Shown here: piece by piece, positions 1 to 7,289 of the stretch
How the letters are laid out: the number at the start of each line of letters is the position of its first letter
Numbering within the stretch: position 1 is the stretch's first letter
IMG/VR virus record: IMGVR_UViG_3300027963_000136
Span: 1-40,053 of that record
Length of the DNA stretch: 40,053 nt
From: a virus
Reading direction: 5' to 3' (one strand)
Notes under the pieces: generated by a model
What the model was told of the DNA's origin: nothing
Database searches by the model: none
The model's input: only the letters and a program-made list of their open reading frames with translations
Translations under genes and position numbers: made by a program

Positions 1-1
1 A

Positions 2-1612
2 TACATTGACCAGCAAATCTGCGACCCGGTGTGGTTAGACAGAGCAATGCCGGAATGGTTTAAAAGCGGAGGCAACGTAAGAGAGCAGCATTCAAACATC
101 GCGGCCGGAGTCGCAAAGGAATACGAGAAGAAGAGCGACGGCCATTACATACACGCGCTTATCGTTGACCCAATTAGCGTTAAAAAAGTAGATACCGGAG
201 TGCTAAAAGGATTCAGTATCGGAATTAAATCTCCACGCGTGGTACGCGACGACAAAGCTGCAAACGGAAGAATTATTGACGGGCAAATCGTTGAAGTCTC
301 GATTGTGGATAGACCTGCCAACCCGAACTGCCAGCTGGTACTGGCTAAAAGCGTAAACGGAGAAAGCGGCATTTGGAAAGTAGAAGAGCTGATTGAAAAA
401 GAAGAAAAGAAACCTAACTACGCAGCAATTAACGCTGGCGGAGGAAAGTCAGAGCCGGCCGATAAAGAGTTATACTCCCGGGTAAAGTCAGAGGCTAAGC
501 AAAAATTTGACGTATACCCATCAGCGGTGGCAAATGCTTGGATTGTGCGCGAATACAAGAAGCGTGGCGGAACTTACAAACGCAGCGCTAAAAAGTCGCT
601 AGAATTACAACATAACCAAGAGGAGTACGACATGACGACAGCAAACGAACTCATCGAGACTGCTAAGTCTCTCGCTACTGGCGACGTCAATAAATTTGAC
701 CAAAAACTATACGACGCAGCACGTACAGCGCTTGCGCAATTAATTGTGGTAGAAGCAAATGAAATGGCGACGGAAGATAGCAATGAAGAAATGTCTATCG
801 CGCACCTACTCTCTGCGGTTCACCATTTATTCGCATGGTACGAAGGAGAAGAAGCCGAAGGCGAAGTAGCCGAAGCCGGAGAAGAAACAGAGGGAATTGA
901 ATTGGCAGCAAAAGAAACTGACGAAGCATGCAAATGTGACGGATGCAAAATGTGCAAAGCTGACGGAGGATGCGATAAGTCTCCATGCGCTAAATGCATG
1001 ATGGCAAAGAGCGCGGAAGCACATAAGTGCCTAGAGTGTGGTTGCGGTATTCCGCAAGATTCACATGGCCGCGATGATGTATCTACTGCAACGATGGTAT
1101 CGCCTAGCGAAACACCTAAGAGCGCGGAAGCGACCGAAGAAGTAAAAGAATTAACAGACCAAGAATTGCCAGCTGCCGAAGAAACAGCACCGGCCGAAAC
1201 AACTGAGGCAACAGCCGAAGAAGTTACCGAAGAAGCGGCAAAAGAAGAAACAGAGAATTCCGATGCTGAAAAAGTTGAGGAAGAAGTAAATGCTATCGTG
1301 GAGAAAGCGGTAAAAAGCGCGACAGAGTCTCTAAAGAAAGAGATTGCTGAACTGATGAGTGCAAATAAGGCAACATCAGCAAAGGCAGTAACTTTGGAAA
1401 CTGAGTTAGCGGCTGCAAAGTCTCTCGCGGTTGCTGGCGGTCCAAAAAGAACCGTCAAACCAATAGACCATGCGTCAACAGACCTATTGGTTAAAGCGGC
1501 CACATACAAGGCTAAAGCTGACGCAACAACTGACCCGGATTTAGCAAAAGGCTACAAGGCTCTTTATCAGGAATACCTGACTAAAAGTCAAGCCGCAAGC
1601 GAATCCAACTAA
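2..1612 (+). CDS. Prohead protease (S78/XkdF type) with fused scaffold, 3' part; 5' part is at the right end
   Basis: This is the C-terminal 536 codons of a gene that begins at 39510 and continues over the contig join, about 675 aa in total. The herpesvirus-assemblin-like protease core shows a likely catalytic His at bases 89-91 (REQHS) and Ser at 215-217 (GFSIG), followed by EVSIVDRPANP, which is typical of phage prohead proteases. A second domain follows at about 410-590 (NYAAINAGGG... VYPSAVANAW), a module I associate with XkdF-like proteins. The rest is Glu/Ala-rich scaffold with coiled-coil character. Bases 925-1060 encode an unusual cluster of ten cysteines inside the scaffold. The role is to template capsid assembly and then process the prohead. 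The gene lies 18 bases before the major capsid gene, as expected. Confidence 0.88.
   Translation, partial: YIDQQICDPVWLDRAMPEWFKSGGNVREQHSNIAAGVAKEYEKKSDGHYIHALIVDPISVKKVDTGVLKGFSIGIKSPRVVRDDKAANGRIIDGQIVEVSIVDRPANPNCQLVLAKSVNGESGIWKVEELIEKEEKKPNYAAINAGGGKSEPADKELYSRVKSEAKQKFDVYPSAVANAWIVREYKKRGGTYKRSAKKSLELQHNQEEYDMTTANELIETAKSLATGDVNKFDQKLYDAARTALAQLIVVEANEMATEDSNEEMSIAHLLSAVHHLFAWYEGEEAEGEVAEAGEETEGIELAAKETDEACKCDGCKMCKADGGCDKSPCAKCMMAKSAEAHKCLECGCGIPQDSHGRDDVSTATMVSPSETPKSAEATEEVKELTDQELPAAEETAPAETTEATAEEVTEEAAKEETENSDAEKVEEEVNAIVEKAVKSATESLKKEIAELMSANKATSAKAVTLETELAAAKSLAVAGGPKRTVKPIDHASTDLLVKAATYKAKADATTDPDLAKGYKALYQEYLTKSQAASESN
3..128. repeat. Left copy of the 126-bp contig-end repeat
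   Basis: Bases 3-128 are identical to bases 39928-40053. Both copies lie inside the same protease gene and the reading frame continues across the join. This is what an assembler leaves when it closes a circular or circularly permuted genome, so the repeat is more likely an assembly overlap than a physical terminal repeat. Base 2 (t) differs from the matching base 39927 (g), which turns an Asp codon into Tyr at the extreme edge. I take the right-hand version as correct. Confidence 0.9.
632..1612 (+). CDS. Nested scaffold protein from an internal in-frame start
   Basis: Inside the protease gene, an AGAGGAG ribosome-binding site at about 619-625 sits a good distance before an in-frame ATG at 632 (MTTANELIETAK). 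It falls exactly where the protease-associated domains end and the acidic scaffold begins. The product would be 326 aa: an N-terminal helical part, a Glu/Ala-rich stretch, the ten-cysteine segment, another acidic segment, and a C-terminal coiled coil and helix (about 1290-1600) that would contact the capsid protein. The arrangement copies lambda C/Nu3, where scaffold is made in excess from an internal start. Use of the start is inferred from the ribosome-binding site and domain boundary. Confidence 0.65.
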   Translation: MTTANELIETAKSLATGDVNKFDQKLYDAARTALAQLIVVEANEMATEDSNEEMSIAHLLSAVHHLFAWYEGEEAEGEVAEAGEETEGIELAAKETDEACKCDGCKMCKADGGCDKSPCAKCMMAKSAEAHKCLECGCGIPQDSHGRDDVSTATMVSPSETPKSAEATEEVKELTDQELPAAEETAPAETTEATAEEVTEEAAKEETENSDAEKVEEEVNAIVEKAVKSATESLKKEIAELMSANKATSAKAVTLETELAAAKSLAVAGGPKRTVKPIDHASTDLLVKAATYKAKADATTDPDLAKGYKALYQEYLTKSQAASESN

Positions 1613-1630
1613 CCCGAAAGGAATAAACTC

Positions 1631-3292
1631 ATGGCCGAAATGCCACGCGCTAAAGACCTCTTCGGCGATGCTTCACCAGTAGACGCAGCGAAGCGCATGG
1701 AGGAATACACCGAGACACTCGGTAAGTCACTCTCAAATGCTTCATCTGTGCCCGGACAAGCACCTGCCGCAGACCCAATTACAGCAATCGAATCATTGGT
1801 TGCTAATAAGTCATTAACTGGCGATGCACTTGCTGGACTTAATTCTGCTCTCGCTTCACAGCGTACAGCGATGCAAGATATTCAGAAAGACATCAGCCTT
1901 ACATCTCCACTCAGCACATCTTTCGCAGCGTTTGACTTGGAAGCACCTGCAAAGCTGCTTACACCACGTCCAACACCTCTCCGTAACCGCATTCCCCGTA
2001 AAAAGGGTGTCGGTACTTCACACCGCGTAAAGCGCATTACTGGCTACACAGGTACAGGTACAGGCGGAGTTGGAAATACATGGCCGGGCATTACAGAATC
2101 AACGACTACAAACTTTGGCTCAATTGCTTACGAGCGTGGTCCTAAGATTTCTTATGCTGCTGATGATTTAGTATTGCCATACAACTCATACTCACTCTCA
2201 GATTCAGTATCATTCGATGCTAACTTCTCAGGCATGGGCTACCAAGACCTACGTCAACTTTCTTCTACATCTACGCTATACGCAACGATGCTAATGGAAG
2301 AGCGCATGATGCTTATGGCTCGCGGTACAGCAAGCGGTTACGCTGGCGCTCTTTCAGCACCAACAGTAACAATTACAAAACCATCTGCCGCTACAGGTCA
2401 GGTTGCACTTGCTGACTCAACATACTACGTATACGTAACAGCTGACGCCGGTATTTCAGGCTCAGGATTTGGTGAGTCTGTTCTTACAACAGTTTCATCA
2501 CAGACAACATCATCACAGGTATTAAAGTTGGTTATTACACCTGTTACTGGTGCGCTTGGTTACAACGTTTACATCGGCGCAACAACTGGCGCAGCAAACG
2601 CAAAGTATCAGGGAACAATTAAGGGAACAACAGGATATGTAGTCGGTTCTGGTTCAACATCAGCTGGCGATACTCTTGTTTACTCAACAACAAGCGCAAT
2701 CCTCGCTTCACGTGCGTCATCTGATACATCTGCTTATGCAACTGGATACGACGGAATTCTTCCAACTGTCCTTGGTGCAAACTCAGGTTACAACAACCGC
2801 ATTAACACAGTATTCTCTACCTCTAATCCGGGTGTGGAATATCAGACAGTTTTTGCATCACTTTACGATGCAGTAAAGGCTGACCCTGACCTAGTACTTC
2901 TAAACGGAAACGACCGCAAGCAACTCTCTGACGCAATCAAGAGCGGCTCAACAGCGAACTACCGTTTAACAATTAACAATCCGGGCGAAGCTGGCGGTAC
3001 AACATACGGCTCAATCGTTACAGGATTGCAAAACGAAGTAACAGGTAAGGCGGTAGACCTAGAAGTACACCCATGGTTACCACAGGGCGTATCTCCAGTT
3101 CTCTCCTTCACACTTCCAATTCCTGATACAGAGGTTTCAGACGTTTGGTCTAACTTCATGGTGCAGGATTACATGGGTATTCAATGGCCGGTTACACAAT
3201 TCGCCTACGAATTCTCAACATACTTCCGTGGAACATTCTTCTGTACCGCTCCTGCTTGGAACGGCGCAGTCTCAGGTATTGTTCCTGCATAA
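1631..3292 (+). CDS. Major capsid protein, HK97 fold with an inserted beta-sandwich domain
   Basis: This 553-aa protein directly follows the protease/scaffold gene behind an AAAGGA site. Its N-terminal ~100 residues are helical and Ala/Asp-rich, like a delta domain or scaffold segment. Residues ~115-240 and ~365-553 look like the HK97-fold core (RNRIPRKKG; an aromatic, Pro-rich C-terminus with LPQGVSPVLSFTLPIPDTEV). Between them, residues ~245-360 form a Thr/Ser/Val-rich insertion (APTVTITKPSA... GYNVYIGA) resembling an Ig/fibronectin-III-like domain, probably displayed on the capsid surface. Codon choice differs from most of the genome (many ggt, ctt, tct and cgt codons), consistent with very high expression. 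A strong hairpin follows the stop. Confidence 0.88.
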   Translation: MAEMPRAKDLFGDASPVDAAKRMEEYTETLGKSLSNASSVPGQAPAADPITAIESLVANKSLTGDALAGLNSALASQRTAMQDIQKDISLTSPLSTSFAAFDLEAPAKLLTPRPTPLRNRIPRKKGVGTSHRVKRITGYTGTGTGGVGNTWPGITESTTTNFGSIAYERGPKISYAADDLVLPYNSYSLSDSVSFDANFSGMGYQDLRQLSSTSTLYATMLMEERMMLMARGTASGYAGALSAPTVTITKPSAATGQVALADSTYYVYVTADAGISGSGFGESVLTTVSSQTTSSQVLKLVITPVTGALGYNVYIGATTGAANAKYQGTIKGTTGYVVGSGSTSAGDTLVYSTTSAILASRASSDTSAYATGYDGILPTVLGANSGYNNRINTVFSTSNPGVEYQTVFASLYDAVKADPDLVLLNGNDRKQLSDAIKSGSTANYRLTINNPGEAGGTTYGSIVTGLQNEVTGKAVDLEVHPWLPQGVSPVLSFTLPIPDTEVSDVWSNFMVQDYMGIQWPVTQFAYEFSTYFRGTFFCTAPAWNGAVSGIVPA

Positions 3293-3307
3293 CAAGTAAG
3301 GCAAGAA

Positions 3308-3341
3308 AGAGAGGGAGCGTTAGCAATAGCGCTCCCTCTCT
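3308..3341 (+). terminator. Hairpin after the capsid gene
   Basis: A 12-bp perfect stem (AGAGAGGGAGCG, 3308-3319, with its complement at 3330-3341) has a 10-base loop. No clear U-run follows, so it may act as an mRNA 3'-end stabiliser or partial terminator rather than a full intrinsic terminator. Its place right after the capsid gene suggests a role in giving that mRNA a different abundance from the downstream connector genes. Confidence 0.75.
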
Positions 3342-3363
3342 ACTTACAAAATTAGGAGGCAGC

Positions 3364-3639
3364 ATGGCAAAAAGAATGGTTGCGCCGGATAAAGGCGTGA
3401 AAGAAACAACAATCGGCAATCGAAGTTACAAACCAAATAAACAAGGTATTTACACAGTAAGCAACATAGACGCAAAGGCAATGAAGTCCGAAGGATTTAT
3501 TGAAGCGTCGCTAATGGGAGCAACAACTAACAACGAAAATCTCGGATACACTTGCGTAGAGTGCGGATTTGGCAGCTGGTTTAAGACTTGCGGAAGATGC
3601 GGCCATAAAAGCGAAGAGATTAAAAAAGACGGAGATTAA
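3364..3639 (+). CDS. Small zinc-ribbon protein
   Basis: The ATG at 3364 follows AGGAGGCAGC, a strong ribosome-binding site, which rules out longer upstream starts. The 91-aa product has a Thr/Lys-rich N-terminus and a C-terminal zinc ribbon, CVECG followed 11 residues later by CGRCG. It lies between the major capsid gene and the head-tail connector, where many actinophages encode a small head protein. I do not recognise a family function; a structural or assembly role is inferred from position alone. Confidence 0.75.
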   Translation: MAKRMVAPDKGVKETTIGNRSYKPNKQGIYTVSNIDAKAMKSEGFIEASLMGATTNNENLGYTCVECGFGSWFKTCGRCGHKSEEIKKDGD

Positions 3640-3641
3640 AC

Positions 3642-4532
3642 ATGGCAACCGGAGTAACAACTCAGCACCCGTTCTTTGAAAATCCGTACATTACCGTTAC
3701 AGAATACAAAAACGCACCAACAGCAATTGACTACGATAACCTCGTAGTAGGAGGAAATGCCGCAGCGCAAGACGCAGAGCTGGCAAACGTAATCCTCCGG
3801 GCGTCAAGTTTTATGGATGAATACTTAAACCAAAACCTCAACGCCTCTACTCAGGTAGAAAATCAGCGTACAAGAATGACGGCAAACGGATTCCTCGCAA
3901 TACACCCAAACAATAACCCGATTATTTCGCTACAAAGTATGTCCTACGGAACAGACCCAAACAACCTCGTAGCGCTCAGCGACCCGTCAAAAGCGTGGTT
4001 CGAAGACCAGCAAATAATTGTGCCATTATCACAATTAGCAACTACTTATTCTTCGCAGGGAGCGTTGTCGTTCGGCGTAGGAGCTGCGCCACGTCAACAG
4101 ATTTTTGTTACATTTCAATACACATCAGGGTACGTAAATAACCTAATAACAAGCGCAACAGCGGCGGCAACAAGTATGACTGTACAAACAGCAACAGGAA
4201 TTGTGCCGGGAATGCAACTCAGAATTTACGACGGAGCGAGCAGCGAGCGCGTAACAGTAGCAAGTAACTACACATACGGCTCAACTACGGTGCCGCTAAC
4301 AGCTGCGCTGCAATACACTCACGCAAGCGGAATACCATTCGGCAATTTACCGCAGACAATTAAAGAGGCTTGCATACTTATTACAACGGCGTTCTTAAAG
4401 ATACGTGGAGACAATTCACTCACGATGAACATTACAACGCAACCTAACGGCAACGTGGCCGGAGCGACGATGTTCGGCGGAGAAATTGCTATTGCTACAA
4501 GGATGCTTGACCTGTACCGACGGATTCGATAA
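3642..4532 (+). CDS. Head-tail connector (adaptor) protein
   Basis: This 296-aa protein starts 2 bases after the zinc-ribbon gene. Its N-terminus has the helical pattern of gp6/gp15-type adaptors (ANVILRASSFMDEYLNQNL), and the C-terminus returns to helix (LPQTIKEACILITTAFLKIR...). Between them lies a Thr/Ala-rich beta insertion at residues ~175-235 (GIVPGMQLRIYDG... VPLTAAL), a module common in phage connectors and fibres. It would sit under the portal to join head and tail. The next gene overlaps its stop by 1 base (TAATG), indicating translational coupling. Confidence 0.7.
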   Translation: MATGVTTQHPFFENPYITVTEYKNAPTAIDYDNLVVGGNAAAQDAELANVILRASSFMDEYLNQNLNASTQVENQRTRMTANGFLAIHPNNNPIISLQSMSYGTDPNNLVALSDPSKAWFEDQQIIVPLSQLATTYSSQGALSFGVGAAPRQQIFVTFQYTSGYVNNLITSATAAATSMTVQTATGIVPGMQLRIYDGASSERVTVASNYTYGSTTVPLTAALQYTHASGIPFGNLPQTIKEACILITTAFLKIRGDNSLTMNITTQPNGNVAGATMFGGEIAIATRMLDLYRRIR

Positions 4533-5020
4533 TGGCAGGGCGCACCGGAGTACGAGCTACTTTGTATTCATACTTAGTCGCCGGAAGCATACCTACGCTC
4601 AATCAAATTTTTACATCGTTCCCGAAGCGTATTAACTATCAAGTTAATTCAACGGCCGGGCAATTAAGCCGGTCAGCGGTAGTTATTTTTATTCAAAGTG
4701 AACGAGAAACTCGGTTAGCAATAGGCGGCGCAACTAACGGGTGGAAGCGCGTAGATTATTCAGTAATTTTGCAGGTCTACCAGCATTCAATGGAACGCAA
4801 TGCCGAAGCTGCAATGACGGCGTTCGATACGTTAATAGATAACATTAAAACAAGATTACGCGCTGACCACAATTTCGGAGATACAACCGGAAACCTCGTG
4901 TGGCAAGGAGCTGAACCGGAAATTAGCACTACTTACGGAGAACCGGCTACAAATGAAGGCGGAGCGACGGAGACGTTTGCTGAGATACAATTCGAGGTAA
5001 CAGAAATGATACAAGCATAG
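4532..5020 (+). CDS. Probable tail terminator protein
   Basis: This 162-aa protein starts on the last base of the connector stop codon. Its composition is mixed alpha/beta, with a central helix (ERNAEAAMTAFDTLIDNIKTRL) after a beta segment (VDYSVILQVYQHS) and a C-terminal beta strand (ETFAEIQFEVTEMIQ). That pattern and its place between connector and tail-tube genes fit gpU/gp17-type tail terminators, which cap the tail tube and dock it to the head. The call is by position and pattern, without a diagnostic motif. Confidence 0.6.
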   Translation: MAGRTGVRATLYSYLVAGSIPTLNQIFTSFPKRINYQVNSTAGQLSRSAVVIFIQSERETRLAIGGATNGWKRVDYSVILQVYQHSMERNAEAAMTAFDTLIDNIKTRLRADHNFGDTTGNLVWQGAEPEISTTYGEPATNEGGATETFAEIQFEVTEMIQA

Positions 5021-5027
5021 GAGCAAG

Positions 5028-5195
5028 ATGAAATACACAAACGAAGGAAGCGACGAGCGAGTCTATCCTACGCTTGGCGTCATTCTAAAACCGGGTGAGT
5101 CTTTTGACGACGCTAAGAATACAAAAGCACCAACACCATCAGCACCATTAACATCGTCAGCCGCGTCTGACTCAACCGAAGAAGAGGTGAAGTAA
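5028..5195 (+). CDS. Small acidic protein before the tail-tube gene
   Basis: A 55-aa ORF starts at ATG 5028 behind GGAGC and ends in TAATG, so its stop overlaps the tail-tube start by 1 base. The N-terminus (YTNEGSDERVYPTLGVILKPGESF) looks like a short beta-hairpin. The C-terminal half is Pro/Ala/Ser/Thr-rich and acidic, hence probably disordered. Small proteins of this kind are common beside phage tail-tube genes. The function is unknown. Confidence 0.7.
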   Translation: MKYTNEGSDERVYPTLGVILKPGESFDDAKNTKAPTPSAPLTSSAASDSTEEEVK

Positions 5196-6181
5196 TGTCC
5201 GTACAAAATTCCGTTCGCAGTTACCTCGGAATTGCAAAAGAGGTAACAAAAGGAACCGCAGTAACACCAACTGATTTCTTGCCTGTAATGGCTTCAAGCC
5301 TAAAGCCGGTAGACGTCATTGACCCGTTATACGATAAAGGCCTACGTGGTTCGATGGTTGAAAATTACAACTACGTTCCGGGTCGTACACGTTCAACATA
5401 CGACTTTGGCGGTTCAGTATTTGCCGATACAGTCGGATACGCACTAGCAGGAATTCTCGGAGACGTAGCAACAGTCGGAGCAAGCGCGCCATACACTCAT
5501 ACTATTTCTCTAAAGAATAGTTCAGTAGCAGCGGCAGATGCTCAACCAATTTCTTACACACTCACAGATTTCTATGCAGCGGCAGTACGCGCCTATCCGG
5601 GTTGCCAATTCAGCGATTTCACATTGAAGTTTAACGCTGACGGAATGCTCGAATACGATACAAAAGTAACTGGCTGGGCGAGCGCAGCGGCAGCAACACC
5701 AACTCCATCATTCTCAACAGTCTTACCTACTCAGGTATGGCAAGGAGCGGTTACAATCGGTGGCTCAACAATTACAAACAGCGTAAGCGGCGAAATTAAC
5801 ATGAAGCGACCAGTAACACCGGTCTACGGAATTTCAACAACACAAAACCCTTACAACGTATTCCTCGGAGCGCTCGAAGTAACAGGAAAGATTACGTTTG
5901 TGATGGAAGCGGATACAGAATTAACACGCTACCTAACAAATACTCAACCTGCAATCGTATTAAACTGGTCATACGGAGCTGCTGCAGCGGCAGTACAGAT
6001 TCAAGCAACTCTCACAAAGGGTGCTTACGTCGCAGCGGCAATTGACCGAGGCCAAGACATGGTGCAGATTTCGGTAGACATTAACGGACAGGGAAATACA
6101 ACTGACGCTGGTGCTTCCGGTGGATACGCTCCAATTAAATGGGTACTAAAGAACGCAAAAGCGTCCGGTACATACATCTAA
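5195..6181 (+). CDS. Major tail tube protein
   Basis: This 328-aa protein has the features of siphophage tail-tube proteins: an opening helix and strand (VRSYLGIAKEVTKGTAVTP), a central domain with aromatic and Thr-rich strands, and a C-terminal beta region (VTGKITFVMEADTELTRYL... PIKWVLKNAKAS). It is predicted to polymerise as rings around the tape measure. Codon use shifts toward gct/ggt, like the capsid gene, and a long hairpin follows the stop; both suit an abundant product. Confidence 0.78.
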   Translation: MSVQNSVRSYLGIAKEVTKGTAVTPTDFLPVMASSLKPVDVIDPLYDKGLRGSMVENYNYVPGRTRSTYDFGGSVFADTVGYALAGILGDVATVGASAPYTHTISLKNSSVAAADAQPISYTLTDFYAAAVRAYPGCQFSDFTLKFNADGMLEYDTKVTGWASAAAATPTPSFSTVLPTQVWQGAVTIGGSTITNSVSGEINMKRPVTPVYGISTTQNPYNVFLGALEVTGKITFVMEADTELTRYLTNTQPAIVLNWSYGAAAAAVQIQATLTKGAYVAAAIDRGQDMVQISVDINGQGNTTDAGASGGYAPIKWVLKNAKASGTYI

Positions 6182-6192
6182 ATAATCTCCAA

Positions 6193-6248
6193 GAGTAGGT
6201 GGGTAAGGTTGAGTTCGAACGCCTTCCCGGACTCCCTCCCACCTACTC
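6193..6248 (+). terminator. Long-stem hairpin after the tail-tube gene
   Basis: An 11-bp perfect stem (GAGTAGGTGGG at 6193-6203; CCCACCTACTC at 6238-6248) encloses a 34-base loop that itself contains the palindrome GTTCGAAC (6213-6220). No U-run follows. It probably stabilises the tail-tube mRNA or reduces read-through into the tail chaperone genes. Downstream, TAAGAT at 6262-6267 could be a -10 box, but I see no convincing -35, so I do not call a promoter. Confidence 0.65.
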
Positions 6249-6296
6249 CCTAGATTTACGATAAGATAAAAGGAAGGCAAACCAAACGGAGGCAAC

Positions 6297-6650
6297 ATGT
6301 CTAAAGAAGTAGCATTACCATCAGGGGCAACAGTAAAATTAAAAGACCCTACATCACTACGGGTAAAAGACCGCAAACGAGTAATGAAGGCAAGCGATTC
6401 GGCCGAAGGCGAATTAAGTAAAGCATTAGCGTTAGGCGACGCATTAGTAGCAATGCTCGTAGAAGAATGGTCATTCGATTTAATTATTCCATCGGTTAAA
6501 ATTGAATCATTAGAAGAATTAGAAATTGCAGATTACGACGCATTAGTAGAAGCGACAAAAGACGCACAAAGCGCTCTATTCCCATCACTAGCGCAGACAG
6601 ATGCAAACGAGGCAAACCCAAAAGCGGATACCGTCAACTCGAAAGGCTAA
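6297..6650 (+). CDS. Tail assembly chaperone, short form (G-like)
   Basis: This 117-aa protein begins behind GGAGGCAAC. It starts with a small beta part (LPSGATVKLKDPTSLRVKDR), then a helical domain, and ends in a low-complexity tail. It sits between the tail-tube and tape-measure genes, the invariant position of the gpG/gpGT tail chaperones that load the tape measure. A slippery heptamer at 6617-6623, shortly before its stop, gives the longer fused product described separately. Confidence 0.8.
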   Translation: MSKEVALPSGATVKLKDPTSLRVKDRKRVMKASDSAEGELSKALALGDALVAMLVEEWSFDLIIPSVKIESLEELEIADYDALVEATKDAQSALFPSLAQTDANEANPKADTVNSKG

Positions 6651-6853
6651 AATGGCTCATCAACGGCGGAAACCGAACTGAAGAGCTGGAATACCCTGAT
6701 GAAGCGTGGTACTACTTTCAGATGGCAGACCGATTCGGTTGGACTCCGGAAGAAGTAGATAACCTCCCGGCTGGTACGGCGGATTGGCTAATTGCGATTG
6801 CAGGGGCAGTAGAAGAAGTTAAAGCTGAGAGGGCAGAAAAAGCGAGCGGATAA
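6297..6853 (+). CDS. Tail assembly chaperone, long -1 frameshift product (GT-like)
   Basis: After a -1 slip at CCCAAAA (6617-6623) translation continues in a frame open to the TAA at 6851-6853. This gives 109 residues of the short form plus 76 new residues, 185 aa in total. The frameshifted part (beginning SGYRQLERLKWLI) has the typical T-domain look: aromatic-rich middle (EAWYYFQMADRFGWTPEEVD) and charged helical end. This part has no start codon of its own, and the 200 bases it occupies would otherwise be a gap in an otherwise gapless operon. The T portion is known in lambda-like phages to recruit the tape measure. Confidence 0.82.
6617..6623 (+). promoter_or_regulatory. Programmed -1 frameshift slippery site
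   Basis: CCCAAAA fits X-XXY-YYZ in the frame of the short chaperone (C CCA AAA, with zero-frame codons at 6618 and 6621). It lies 27 bases before the short form's stop codon and leads exactly into the only long open frame downstream. Confidence 0.78.
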
Positions 6854-7288
6854 ATGGGAGCAATAATTGTACGTAACCTCTCGCAAGTTCATGCCGGCCT
6901 AAACAACTTCGAAAAAAACATTATGCAAGCGGCAGAATACGCAATTGCGCAAGCTGCGTTAAAGTTAGAACAAGAAGCGAAAATAAACGCTAACACCGGA
7001 ACGCACAAACGCGGAGAAGGCCACATACCGGGAACGGGTCCGGGTCCAAACGTAGTAACAGGAACATTACGACGCAGCATTACAACCGAAGTGCGATACG
7101 GATTTGGCGCATACATAGCAATAGTCGGTCCAACAGTCGAATACGCTCGCGCAGTAGAATTAGGAAGTAAACGATGGAAGAGCGGTGTGCGGTATCCTTA
7201 CCTGATACCGGCGGCAGGAAAGTTAATTGGAAACGGAACTCTCAACCGGGTATTTACAAACGCATTCCGGTCGAAATTGAGGGGATAA
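6854..7288 (+). CDS. HK97 gp10-like / tail completion or neck protein
   Basis: This 144-aa protein starts on the base after the long chaperone stop. The sequence has the familiar HK97-gp10 pattern: an N-terminal amphipathic helix, an internal loop with Gly/Pro/His (HIPGTGPGPNV), then the conserved TGTLRRSITTEV strand, the YARAVELGSKR motif, and a C-terminal aromatic region (VRYPYLIPAAG). Members join head and tail and usually lie between capsid and tail-tube genes. Here the gene sits after the tail chaperones and before the tape measure, which is out of the usual order. Confidence 0.72.
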   Translation: MGAIIVRNLSQVHAGLNNFEKNIMQAAEYAIAQAALKLEQEAKINANTGTHKRGEGHIPGTGPGPNVVTGTLRRSITTEVRYGFGAYIAIVGPTVEYARAVELGSKRWKSGVRYPYLIPAAGKLIGNGTLNRVFTNAFRSKLRG

Positions 7289-7289
7289 A

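Noticed and set aside
820-1509. Long minus-strand frame opposite the scaffold
   Set aside because: It is Ser/Ala/Val-rich shadow of the Glu/Ala/Lys-rich scaffold codons, with no ribosome-binding site, and the + strand frame has clear domains.
3184-3363. Longer in-frame start for the zinc-ribbon gene at 3364
   Set aside because: It would run inside the capsid gene and through the terminator-like hairpin, and AGGAGG directly before 3364 fixes the start.
6204-6237. TTCGAA within the hairpin loop looks like a tRNA T-loop or attP core
   Set aside because: The flanking bases do not pair as a T-arm, there is no cloverleaf, and no integrase is encoded. GTTCGAAC is simply a short palindrome.
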